This document shows, piece after piece, positions 8,313 through 15,901 of a DNA stretch of 54,000 bases. The stretch is from Faecalicatena fissicatena (lineage in GTDB: Bacteria; Bacillota; Clostridia; Lachnospirales; Lachnospiraceae). Each line of letters begins with the position of its first letter. The first letter of the stretch is position 1. Both the position numbers and the translations under genes were made by a program. The notes beneath the pieces were generated by a model. It did no database searches and was not told the origin of the DNA. It saw nothing but the letters and a program-made list of their open reading frames with translations. The DNA is taken from contig LDAQ01000021.1 in the NCBI GenBank assembly GCA_001028025.1, positions 1-54,000 of the forward strand. Direction: 5' to 3'.

Positions 8313-8399
8313 ATGGCAGATAGCGCCAAACTGGATGCGAATCAGTTTGAATTAATTAAGAAGCATATAGATGAAAGAAAGGGTGACACAGATGATTGA
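8313..8399 (+). CDS. Possible 28-residue small protein overlapping the YkgJ gene
   Basis: ATG 8313 opens a short acidic/basic frame (MADSAKLDANQFELIKKHID, then ERKGDTDD) ending at 8399, which overlaps the likely ATG of the next gene (8392) by 8 bases. It could be a translated leader or the tail of a deleted gene. Its own ribosome site is weak. Confidence 0.3.
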   Translation: MADSAKLDANQFELIKKHIDERKGDTDD

Positions 8400-8901
8400 A
8401 CCGAGTGAAGTGAATGCTCAAGCCAGGAAAAAAGAGAATGAAAATATGAAGTTTCGCGCATTTCTAAAAAATCATGCGGATGAAGAAACCTTAGATAAGC
8501 AGTTTTCAAAATGGCATCAGAAACTGTTTGAGGGTTATGATTGCAGTAAATGCAGGAATTGCTGCAAAATGTACTCGGGAAGTGTTCCAAAAGAGGATAT
8601 AAGGAAAGACGCGGAGTATCTGCAAATGACAGAGGAAACATTTATCAAACGGTATCTTTGCTTGGATTCCATTACAGGAACATTTGAGACTATACATACT
8701 GCCTGCGATTTTTTACAGAAAAATGGTGAGTGCTTGCTAGGTGATTTGAAACCGGAGAGCTGTGTGAAGTATCCCTATACGGATCAGCCGGAACGCTTAT
8801 ACAGTCTGTACAGCGTGCTTGAGGCAGTGGAGGTATGTCCGGTAGCGTATGAAATTTATGAGCAGTTAAAAAATGAGTACGGCTTTAAAAGGCTGCGTTG
8901 A
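8392..8901 (+). CDS. YkgJ-family cysteine-cluster protein
   Basis: I place the start at ATG 8392, nine bases after GAAAGGG; a further in-frame ATG lies upstream at 8371. The roughly 169-residue product has the family cluster CSKCRNCCKMYSG near the middle and later Cys residues in HTACDFL, GECLLG, ESCVKYP and EVCPVAYE. YkgJ proteins are predicted to bind zinc or an iron-sulfur cluster; their function is unknown. The gene is intact but lies among remnants. Confidence 0.75.
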   Translation: MIEPSEVNAQARKKENENMKFRAFLKNHADEETLDKQFSKWHQKLFEGYDCSKCRNCCKMYSGSVPKEDIRKDAEYLQMTEETFIKRYLCLDSITGTFETIHTACDFLQKNGECLLGDLKPESCVKYPYTDQPERLYSLYSVLEAVEVCPVAYEIYEQLKNEYGFKRLR

Positions 8902-8904
8902 TGA

Positions 8905-9213
8905 ATAGAAGACTTAGACATTTTTCTAGACCGTGCAGAACAAGATGCACTGGGCTGTTCACAGACACTCAGCGCAGAGCCGCTTGTGGAATGTGTGGAT
9001 GCAGATAAGGAACATATGGAACTGGCCACTTGGGAGGCTGCTCCGAATGGAAATATTGTAAAGACAGATGTGTCGTTAGCGATGAATTATCTGAACGACA
9101 AAGAATTGTCTTACATGGAAAGAATCGTATCCCTGTATCTTGATTATGCAGAGTTGCAGGCTGAACGCATTAATATCAAATATTTGCCGTTTAGGATTAT
9201 TGGGTTTTATTAA
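8905..9213 (+). pseudogene. RhuM-family virulence protein fragment
   Basis: The segment beginning DADKEHMELATWEAAPNG and continuing through NYLNDKELSYMERIVSLYLD to YAELQAER is characteristic of the C-terminal half of RhuM-family proteins. The N-terminal part is missing; the frame starts just after the YkgJ stop. The usual C-terminal helical domain is replaced by an unrelated end (INIKYLPFRIIGFY). RhuM genes are often carried on accessory islands. Confidence 0.7.
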
Positions 9214-9454
9214 AATAGGTGGTATTTCCTTTTTGATAAGCTATAATAGTAGTTCTCCTTGGATGACAAAGTTAGGTGGTAAAGTGAACTACTGATCTTT
9301 GTGTTGACAATATTTAATGAAGAAAGGATAGTAAAAGTATCAAGTGCGAATGTCAAAGTGTTTGTGAAAAGATGAGCTTGCCTTAATGGAATGAAATAGG
9401 TATAATTACCTAAATGGAAAGGGATATAAGTGGATAAGTTTGTTTAATATTGAC
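9214..9454. other. Gene-free stretch with a possible CRISPR leader remnant
   Basis: No open frame of note occurs here. The segment around 9338-9362 (AAGTGCGAATGTCAAAGTG) resembles the AGTGCGAA motif seen in some type I-C leaders and lies about 100 bases before the first CRISPR-like repeat. This is weak evidence on its own. Confidence 0.3.
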
Positions 9455-9550
9455 GTCGCTCCTTTATGGGGGCGTGGATTGAAATGCTATCATGTCGTAA
9501 AGCATGGTGTATTCCACAAGTCGTTCTACTATGGGAACGTGGATTGAAAT
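9455..9550 (+). CRISPR. Two-repeat orphan CRISPR remnant, type I-C-like repeat
   Basis: Two 31-base repeats (9455-9485 and 9520-9550) flank one 34-base spacer (9486-9519). Both start GTCG and end CGTGGATTGAAAT, the signature of type I-C repeats. They differ at six positions. In the stem, CGCTCC/GGGGCG in the first copy becomes CGTTC/GAACG in the second, so the hairpin is kept by paired changes. No cas gene is present in the window. Confidence 0.7.
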
Positions 9551-9641
9551 AACTATGTAAGAAACACCCTAAACCTAAAATAGAACATTTAATTTCATAC
9601 AGTCAATTGCGCATCTTTACACAGCAGAGAGGGGAGTGTGT

Positions 9642-12218
9642 ATGAAAAACAAACGGATAATACTCAAATACATCGCCCTTGCCCTTGGCAATATTGCAAT
9701 AGCTGCATTCATACTCATTCTATATATCGGATACGCCAAGAATGTTAGGAGTGACAAAGAAGCAGCGGCGCGGGAATCATTTACCGCGGCAGTAGAATCC
9801 ACTGCTCAGTTATCGTATGGATATATGAGCGGCCAGCAGAATGAGTGTGACAGCTGGGCTGCATATCTGGAAAATCATGGGTATTCAATGGAAGAGGCGA
9901 TTAAATATCTGAAAGAAGTCAATATAAACGATCATACTTCTGTAAATATATTATATTACGACACGCTGTCCGGTCTATCTACAAGTCTGGAAAAGGACGG
10001 TGGGAAAGTTGATTATTCACATGTGGCAGAGTCATTTACTTACATTCTTCCCCAAATGGTTAATGGAGACAGAGGCGAAGGAACCATTTACATTTCTTCC
10101 GCATTTATCAATCCGCTGGACGAGGTCAAGAGCGTTGGTTTTTGCAGCCTGCTGACAATAAAAGACGAACATGGTCAAAATGCAAAAGCGTTACTCGTAA
10201 AGACGATTCCAGTCGATGTACTGCATGACCAGTGGTTGTTTCCCGGGGCATATCGTGAGGCAGAGGTTTCTTTGATAGATATAAATGGGCGGTATATTAT
10301 TCAGTCTGATTCAATGAGCGGAGATACGTTCTGGACATTTATCAAGCAAAACAACGATCTGTCATATATTGATATAGGTGAATTTCAGAGTTCTTTTCAG
10401 AAAAAAGAGCACTGTCTGGTTGATCTGAAGGATCGGGATGGAGAGAATGCATATTATGTCAGCGCTCAGATAGAAAACACACCGAACTGTACTTTCGTAG
10501 GATATATTCAGGCGGAAAAGCTGGTTGATATGGGACTTGACTGGCATATGTTTCTGTATGCAGTTATTGGTTTTATATTTCTGCTGATCTTGGATGGAAG
10601 CTATATCATGTCCATTAACAGGCAGCTCAGGAAGAGTGTGGAGGAAACGCGAAATGCCAACATGGCAAAAACCAGGTTCCTTTCCTCTATGTCACATGAT
10701 ATCCGTACGCCGATGAATGCTATTATTGGGATGACGGAAATAGCAGTTAAACATATAGATGACCGCAGGCGGGTGCTGGACTGCCTTGACAAGATAACGC
10801 TGTCCGGCAGTCATTTGCTTACGTTGATCAATGATGTGCTGGATATTTCTCAAGTCGAATCGGGAAGGATGTCATTGCACCCGGTTGTGTTCTCTCTTTC
10901 CGAATGCACCACAAATCTTGTGAATATCGTAAAGCCGCAAATTAAGGAAAAGGGACTGGAATTTGAGGTACATCTGCATAATCTGCAATATGAATATCTG
11001 TATGCGGATGAACTTCGAATGAATCAGATATTCATTAACCTTCTTACCAATGCCGTAAAGTACACAAACCCAGGAGGTAAAATCGTCCTGGATCTAGGAG
11101 AGACATTTTTACCCGAAGACAGGAGGGTAATTCTTACATATACCGTTCAGGATACAGGGATGGGTATGTCAAAGGAATTTATGAAGGATATGTATCAGGC
11201 ATTCAACCGTGCAGTGGATCCCCGTATTGATAAAGTACAGGGCTCCGGACTAGGACTGGCAATTACCAGACAAATGGTTGATCTTATGAATGGTACAATC
11301 GAATGTGAAAGTGAGCCGGGACGTGGAACAAAATTCACTGTTACGCTGGCGCTTCCTGTCGCAGAGAAAAACACAGATGATTTCATGCTGCCTCCACTTC
11401 AGCTATTACTTGCAGACGATGATGAAGTGTTCCTTGAAACAGCGGAGGATACACTGGTTTCCATGGGGGCGGCTGTTGATAAAGCCAACAGTGGACACAT
11501 GGCAGCTAAAATGGCGGCAGCGAAACATAAAATGGATAATGATTATTCCTTCATAATTGTGGACTTTAAGATGCCGGACATGGGGGGCATTGAGACCACG
11601 AGAGCGATCCGGGCTGAGATTGGCGATAAAGTTCCGATCATTATAATCAGTGCTTACGATTGGAATGGAATGGAAGATATGGCAAATGCGGCAGGAGCAA
11701 ACGGCTATATCATTAAGCCGATGTTTAAGTCCCTTATCTATGATAAATTGAATGAGTTCCTGCATTTTTCTGAGGAGAAAACAGAGGCTGAAAAAAACGA
11801 AGAAGACGGAATGCAGGGGCTGCATTTCCTGGTTGCGGAGGATAATGACCTGAACTGGGAGATCATAGAAGAGTTGCTGAAATTCTATGAAATTAAGGCG
11901 ACCAGAGCGGATAATGGACAAATCTGTGTCGATATCCTAAATCACGCAAAAGCGGATACATATGACGCTATCCTGATGGATATCCAGATGCCTGTTATGA
12001 ATGGACATGAAGCATCTAGGACGATTAGGACTCTTCAGGATAAAAATAAACGGAATATTCCGATTATTGCCATGACTGCGGATGCCTTCGCCGAGGATAT
12101 CCAGGCATGCCTGGAAGCAGGAATGAATGGCCATGTTGCCAAACCGGTTGATATGAAAAAGCTTTTCAGTGAGCTGAGAAAATCAGGGCTTGCCAATAAA
12201 AGAGGAAGGAAAATCTGA
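9642..12218 (+). CDS. Membrane hybrid sensor histidine kinase with two receiver domains
   Basis: The start is ATG 9642, 4-5 bases after GAGGGGAG; a GTG two codons upstream is less likely. The 858-residue protein has TM1 at about 8-28, an extracellular sensor region of about 270 residues (Cache-like by length, not by motif), and TM2 at about 300-323. HisKA follows with phosphoacceptor His352 (SMSHDIRTPMNAIIG), then HATPase with NLLTNAVKYTNPGG and GSGLGLAITRQM. REC1 is at about 587-705 (Asp641) and REC2 at about 727-850 (Asp780). No output domain is present, so it may act by phosphorelay or be regulated by its own receivers. The stop overlaps the next start (TGATG), coupling it to a solute-binding lipoprotein. 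Confidence 0.92.
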   Translation: MKNKRIILKYIALALGNIAIAAFILILYIGYAKNVRSDKEAAARESFTAAVESTAQLSYGYMSGQQNECDSWAAYLENHGYSMEEAIKYLKEVNINDHTSVNILYYDTLSGLSTSLEKDGGKVDYSHVAESFTYILPQMVNGDRGEGTIYISSAFINPLDEVKSVGFCSLLTIKDEHGQNAKALLVKTIPVDVLHDQWLFPGAYREAEVSLIDINGRYIIQSDSMSGDTFWTFIKQNNDLSYIDIGEFQSSFQKKEHCLVDLKDRDGENAYYVSAQIENTPNCTFVGYIQAEKLVDMGLDWHMFLYAVIGFIFLLILDGSYIMSINRQLRKSVEETRNANMAKTRFLSSMSHDIRTPMNAIIGMTEIAVKHIDDRRRVLDCLDKITLSGSHLLTLINDVLDISQVESGRMSLHPVVFSLSECTTNLVNIVKPQIKEKGLEFEVHLHNLQYEYLYADELRMNQIFINLLTNAVKYTNPGGKIVLDLGETFLPEDRRVILTYTVQDTGMGMSKEFMKDMYQAFNRAVDPRIDKVQGSGLGLAITRQMVDLMNGTIECESEPGRGTKFTVTLALPVAEKNTDDFMLPPLQLLLADDDEVFLETAEDTLVSMGAAVDKANSGHMAAKMAAAKHKMDNDYSFIIVDFKMPDMGGIETTRAIRAEIGDKVPIIIISAYDWNGMEDMANAAGANGYIIKPMFKSLIYDKLNEFLHFSEEKTEAEKNEEDGMQGLHFLVAEDNDLNWEIIEELLKFYEIKATRADNGQICVDILNHAKADTYDAILMDIQMPVMNGHEASRTIRTLQDKNKRNIPIIAMTADAFAEDIQACLEAGMNGHVAKPVDMKKLFSELRKSGLANKRGRKI

Positions 12219-13783
12219 TGAAAATGAAAAGAGCATTTTCTATTCTGCTGGCATCAGCGGGCGCTGCCTGCCTTCTCGCCGGATGCGGCGAAAGTTCAAA
12301 GAAAAGCATTGAGGACACCGATGTATTGTATCACGCTTATTATTCAGAACCATATGTGTCGTTAGATCCAAGTACAGAACAGTCCAATGGAGTTAAAATT
12401 CTTTATAACGTATATGAAACTCTGACGTACTACGATGCCCAATTAGAAGAGGCAGTGCCGAAGCTTGCCGACGAATGGTCATCCAATGATGACGGTACTG
12501 AATGGGTATTCAAACTGAGGGAGGATGTTAACTTTCATGACGGAGAAAAAATGAATGCGGAAGCGGTCAAAAGATCCATTGACCGTACGATCACTCTTGG
12601 AAAGGGTGTATCATACATTTGGGACAGCGTGGATTCTGTCGAAGTGACCGGAGAATATGAAGTGACCTTTCATCTCAATTACAGTGCCAATATCCCGCTC
12701 ATCGCATCGGCAAGCAATGGTGCATATATTATGAGCCCGAAGGTAATTGATAAGGATGTAAAATGGTTTAACGAAGGGAATGACGGAGGAAGTGGTCCGT
12801 ATACAATTACTACGGTTTCAGCCAGGGCGGTTACCATGTCGGCTTATAAAAACTATCGCGGCGGCTGGGCGGATAATCAGTATAAGTATGTTTACATCCA
12901 GGAGGTTTCGGATTCGGGCACTCGCCGTGAACTTCTTGAGAACGGGGAATCCCAGCTCTCATCGGATTTTTCGAAGGAAGACTTATCGGTTTTAAGTGAA
13001 AACGATGAATTTAACATTCTGACTGCAAACACTTTCATGAATATAATTTTGATGCTGAATACAAAGAGTATCCCCTGTTCCAATGCAGACTTCAGGAAGG
13101 CACTGGCATACGCTTTTCCGTATGAAGAGACGGTCAATCATGTTTTGGGTAAAAATGGGACGCAATCCTATGGTATGATACCGGCAGGTCTTTGGGGACA
13201 CAGTGATGATCTGATGCAGTACAACTGTGACCTGAAAAAAGCAGCAGAATATCTTGAACGATCAGGATTAACCAATGTTACCGTGACTGTTTCTTACATG
13301 GGAAGCGATGCTGTATATGGAGAAATGCTTCAGTTGTATAAGAAAAATCTTGCACAGCTCGGTGTAACTTTAAAGCTTCTAAGTATGGACTGGGATGCAC
13401 AGCAGGCGCTGGCAAAAAGCGCTGATCCAGATGACTGCCAGGATATCATGGTCATGAAATGGTGGCCGGATTTCGCCGACCCTGCCAGCTGGTTTTCAAC
13501 GCTGCTCGTTAATGACGGGGATTCGGTTGGCTATAATTTCTGCTATCTGGATGACAATGTATTTGAAGACAAGAATAAAAAAGCTGCCGAACTGACCGCA
13601 ACGGATAAGGACACTGCAGAAAAGCAGTATATACAGATGCAGGAAGAAATTTTGGATGAATGCTATATGATTTTTGCTTTTGATACAATGCAGCATTATG
13701 CCGTAAGCAATACAATCAGCGGCGTTTATGAGAATCCTGCTTATCAGAGCTGTATTTACTACTATGATATTAGGAAGAAATAA
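12218..13783 (+). CDS. Family 5 extracellular solute-binding lipoprotein (peptide/nickel type)
   Basis: This 521-residue protein has a lipoprotein signal peptide with lipobox LLAGC (Cys at about 23) and the SBP_bac_5 fold markers. These are an early VYETLTYYD segment, LADEWSSNDDGTEWVFKLRE, FHDGEKMNAEAVKRSIDR, and a closing region with YIQMQEEILDE. Such proteins bind oligopeptides, nickel or similar ligands outside the membrane. There is no ABC permease or ATPase in the operon. The start overlaps the histidine kinase stop, so it probably serves as a ligand-binding partner for that sensor, or is shared with a distant transporter. Confidence 0.9.
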   Translation: MKMKRAFSILLASAGAACLLAGCGESSKKSIEDTDVLYHAYYSEPYVSLDPSTEQSNGVKILYNVYETLTYYDAQLEEAVPKLADEWSSNDDGTEWVFKLREDVNFHDGEKMNAEAVKRSIDRTITLGKGVSYIWDSVDSVEVTGEYEVTFHLNYSANIPLIASASNGAYIMSPKVIDKDVKWFNEGNDGGSGPYTITTVSARAVTMSAYKNYRGGWADNQYKYVYIQEVSDSGTRRELLENGESQLSSDFSKEDLSVLSENDEFNILTANTFMNIILMLNTKSIPCSNADFRKALAYAFPYEETVNHVLGKNGTQSYGMIPAGLWGHSDDLMQYNCDLKKAAEYLERSGLTNVTVTVSYMGSDAVYGEMLQLYKKNLAQLGVTLKLLSMDWDAQQALAKSADPDDCQDIMVMKWWPDFADPASWFSTLLVNDGDSVGYNFCYLDDNVFEDKNKKAAELTATDKDTAEKQYIQMQEEILDECYMIFAFDTMQHYAVSNTISGVYENPAYQSCIYYYDIRKK

Positions 13784-13910
13784 AGTAAAATATCGGATAG
13801 AAGAGTATTTTGCTTAGTTGTTATAAAGATTACTTCAATAAATTTTGCTGTCGTTCCCAAGGAGGGACTTACCATTACAGTAGGTGACAGTCCAAAGAAA
13901 GGCAGAAAAT

Positions 13911-15356
13911 ATGACAAATGAATTCTACAAATACGAGCTCTCAAAAGAGATTTTGGAGTCATTAAATGGATTAGGTTACAAAGAACCTACAAGCATACAA
14001 CAGGAGGTAATTTTGCCAATGCTGGCGGGAAAAAATGTAGTTGTGAAAGCCCCTACAGGCAGTGGCAAGACAGCAGCATTTGCCATACCTATCTGTGAAA
14101 ACATCTGCTGGGAAGAAAATGCACCACAGGCACTAATTCTTGAGCCAACAAGGGAACTTGCAGTCCAGGTCAGCGAGGAAATGTTTTATATCGGAAGAAA
14201 AAAGCGGCTAAAGGTTCCTGCGCTATTCGGTGGATTCCCAATCGACAAGCAGATCCAGACTTTACGGCAGAAGTCTCATATTGTGACAGGAACACCGGGC
14301 CGTATTATGGACCATCTCGGAAGGGAAAGTCTGAATCTGGAAAAGGTGAGATGGCTGGTAATAGATGAAGCAGATCTAATGCTTGATATGGGTTTTATAG
14401 ATGAAGTTAAAAAAATCCTTTCCATGGTTCCAACTGATTGCAGAATATCTCTGTTTTCGGCAACATTGAAACCGGAGATCCAGGAACTGGTTGATGAATT
14501 CATTCCAGACATGACGATTGTGATGCAGAGCGCTACAAATGAACAGGCGGCAGCCATTACTGAAAAATTATATTTCACAGACCAGGAGAACAAATATGAT
14601 ACATTCCTTGAGATTCTAATCAACGAGAATCCACAAAGCTGTATGATTTTCTGCGGAACAAGGGAGATGACAAATGTTTTGTTTCAGAAACTGCGCAGGA
14701 GGCGGATATTTTGCGGGATGCTGCACGGCGAAATGGAGCAGAGGGAACGTTTGAAAACCGTAGATGCATTCAGGAGAGGCTGTTTCCGATTCCTGATCGC
14801 AACGGATGTGGCGGCCAGGGGAATTGATTTTGAGCAGATTACCCATGTAGTGAACTATGATTTCCCATCGAAGAAGGAGACCTACGTACATCGAATCGGA
14901 AGAACCGGGAGAAATGGAAAATGTGGTACAGCCATCAGTCTGGTGACGGAAGAGGATAAAAGAATGTTAAGGCAGGTGGAGGAGTATGCAGGCCGGCAGC
15001 TGCCATTTACAGAACTTCCAGTATTGGATGAAGAGAAGGAAAAAACATTCTGGAAATCCCAGCATATAAAAGTTGAGGTTAAGCCTAAAAAAGGAACGGC
15101 TTTGAATAAGGGGATTACCCGTCTTACGATCGGAGGCGGCCGAAAATCAAAAATGAGGGCAGGAGATATTGTGGGAACGATTTGCAGTATTGAAGGCATA
15201 GAAGCAGATGATATAGGGATTGTTGATATCAGAGACAGCCTGACTTACGTGGAGATATTAAATTGCAAAGGGGATCAGGTAATGGAATGCCTTCAGACAA
15301 GACCGATTAAAGGGAAGATTCGGAAAGTCAGGAGATCAAGGGGGAATGGCAATTGA
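13911..15356 (+). CDS. dbpA: DEAD-box RNA helicase of the DbpA family
   Basis: I place the start at ATG 13911 after AAAGAAAGGCAG; an in-frame GTG/TTG extension from 13884 is unlikely. The 481-residue protein has Q-motif and motif I (PTGSGKTAAF), motif II DEAD (VIDEADLMLDMGF), motif III SAT, and motif VI HRIGRTGRNG. A C-terminal DbpA RNA-binding domain follows (GITRLTIGGGRKSKMRAGDI to the end). DbpA-family helicases act in late 50S ribosome assembly by recognising 23S rRNA hairpin 92. It stands as a single gene. Confidence 0.9.
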   Translation: MTNEFYKYELSKEILESLNGLGYKEPTSIQQEVILPMLAGKNVVVKAPTGSGKTAAFAIPICENICWEENAPQALILEPTRELAVQVSEEMFYIGRKKRLKVPALFGGFPIDKQIQTLRQKSHIVTGTPGRIMDHLGRESLNLEKVRWLVIDEADLMLDMGFIDEVKKILSMVPTDCRISLFSATLKPEIQELVDEFIPDMTIVMQSATNEQAAAITEKLYFTDQENKYDTFLEILINENPQSCMIFCGTREMTNVLFQKLRRRRIFCGMLHGEMEQRERLKTVDAFRRGCFRFLIATDVAARGIDFEQITHVVNYDFPSKKETYVHRIGRTGRNGKCGTAISLVTEEDKRMLRQVEEYAGRQLPFTELPVLDEEKEKTFWKSQHIKVEVKPKKGTALNKGITRLTIGGGRKSKMRAGDIVGTICSIEGIEADDIGIVDIRDSLTYVEILNCKGDQVMECLQTRPIKGKIRKVRRSRGNGN

Positions 15357-15463
15357 GCATCCAATGAAACGCAGGGAAACAGTATATAAGCAATTAATAC
15401 TGTTAGTAGCCATTAAAAAACTACTTTTATTGGAAATATAGTAAACTGATCTTAGCTAAAAAT

Positions 15464-15685
15464 GTGAGGCAATGGGGACATAAGTACGTAAATAAATTTG
15501 TAACCGGATTCTGGAACATTGCCAGGCCTGCGGAACAAGCAGGAAAAATTTATGTAAAACGGATTGATGCAGCATTCTACATAAAACATGGATTTGAAGT
15601 TATGGAAGTAGGGACATCGCTGCAGATAACTGGAGATGGATGGAAGATCAAGAAAATGATTGACAGTTTAAGAAATAAATGGTAA
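15464..15685 (+). pseudogene. Possible fragment of a small protein (GNAT-like end)
   Basis: A 73-codon frame starting at GTG 15464 contains AAFYIKHGFEVMEVG, which loosely resembles the last part of GNAT acetyltransferases. It has no good ribosome site, and its last codons overlap a consensus promoter (15660-15688). It is most likely a gene tail left by deletion, or not expressed. Confidence 0.3.
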
Positions 15686-15688
15686 AAT
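15660..15688 (+). promoter_or_regulatory. Sigma-A promoter of the riboswitch-controlled ATPase
   Basis: TTGACA at 15660-15665 and TAAAAT at 15683-15688 are separated by exactly 17 bases. The predicted transcript start is near 15695, just before the riboswitch. Confidence 0.75.
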
Positions 15689-15704
15689 TTATCAACAATC
15701 AGAA

Positions 15705-15786
15705 ATATCCGTGAGGGAGTAGTTAGCATAGTGAATATGTGGCAAGTCAACATACTGACCATGAAGGTCTGGCTTGTCTTAAATAA
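15705..15786 (+). promoter_or_regulatory. yybP-ykoY manganese riboswitch
   Basis: The two conserved internal-loop strands of the yybP-ykoY aptamer are present: GGGAGTAG at 15714-15721 and GTCAACATACT at about 15752-15762. Between them lies a variable stem, and GACC/GGTC and CAAG/CTTG stems follow. This class binds Mn2+ and commonly turns on Mn or cation exporters. It is followed by two terminator hairpins and then the P-type ATPase gene at 15902, which it should control. Confidence 0.85.
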
Positions 15787-15787
15787 C

Positions 15788-15830
15788 GAGACTCGTGTAT
15801 AGCGTAATAGTTATACATGGTCTCTTTTTT
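15788..15830 (+). terminator. First leader terminator (riboswitch expression platform)
   Basis: GAGAC (15788-15792) plus CGTGTAT pairs with ATACATG plus GTCTC (15820-15824), with one bulged T, followed by seven Ts. It comes directly after the aptamer and is the expected Mn2+-responsive terminator. Confidence 0.75.
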
Positions 15831-15832
15831 TG

Positions 15833-15870
15833 CCCAGGTATAGCTTTATCCGCTATACCTGGGTCTTTTT
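15833..15870 (+). terminator. Second, perfect leader terminator
   Basis: CCCAGGTATAGC (15833-15844) and GCTATACCTGGG (15852-15863) form a perfect 12-bp stem followed by TCTTTTT. It lies 30 bases before the ATPase ATG. GTATAGCG in the first hairpin (15797-15804) is also complementary to CGCTATAC (15851-15858) in this one, offering an alternative fold. Confidence 0.8.
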
Positions 15871-15901
15871 GATTGCAATAAGATAATCAAGGAGGAAACA
15901 T

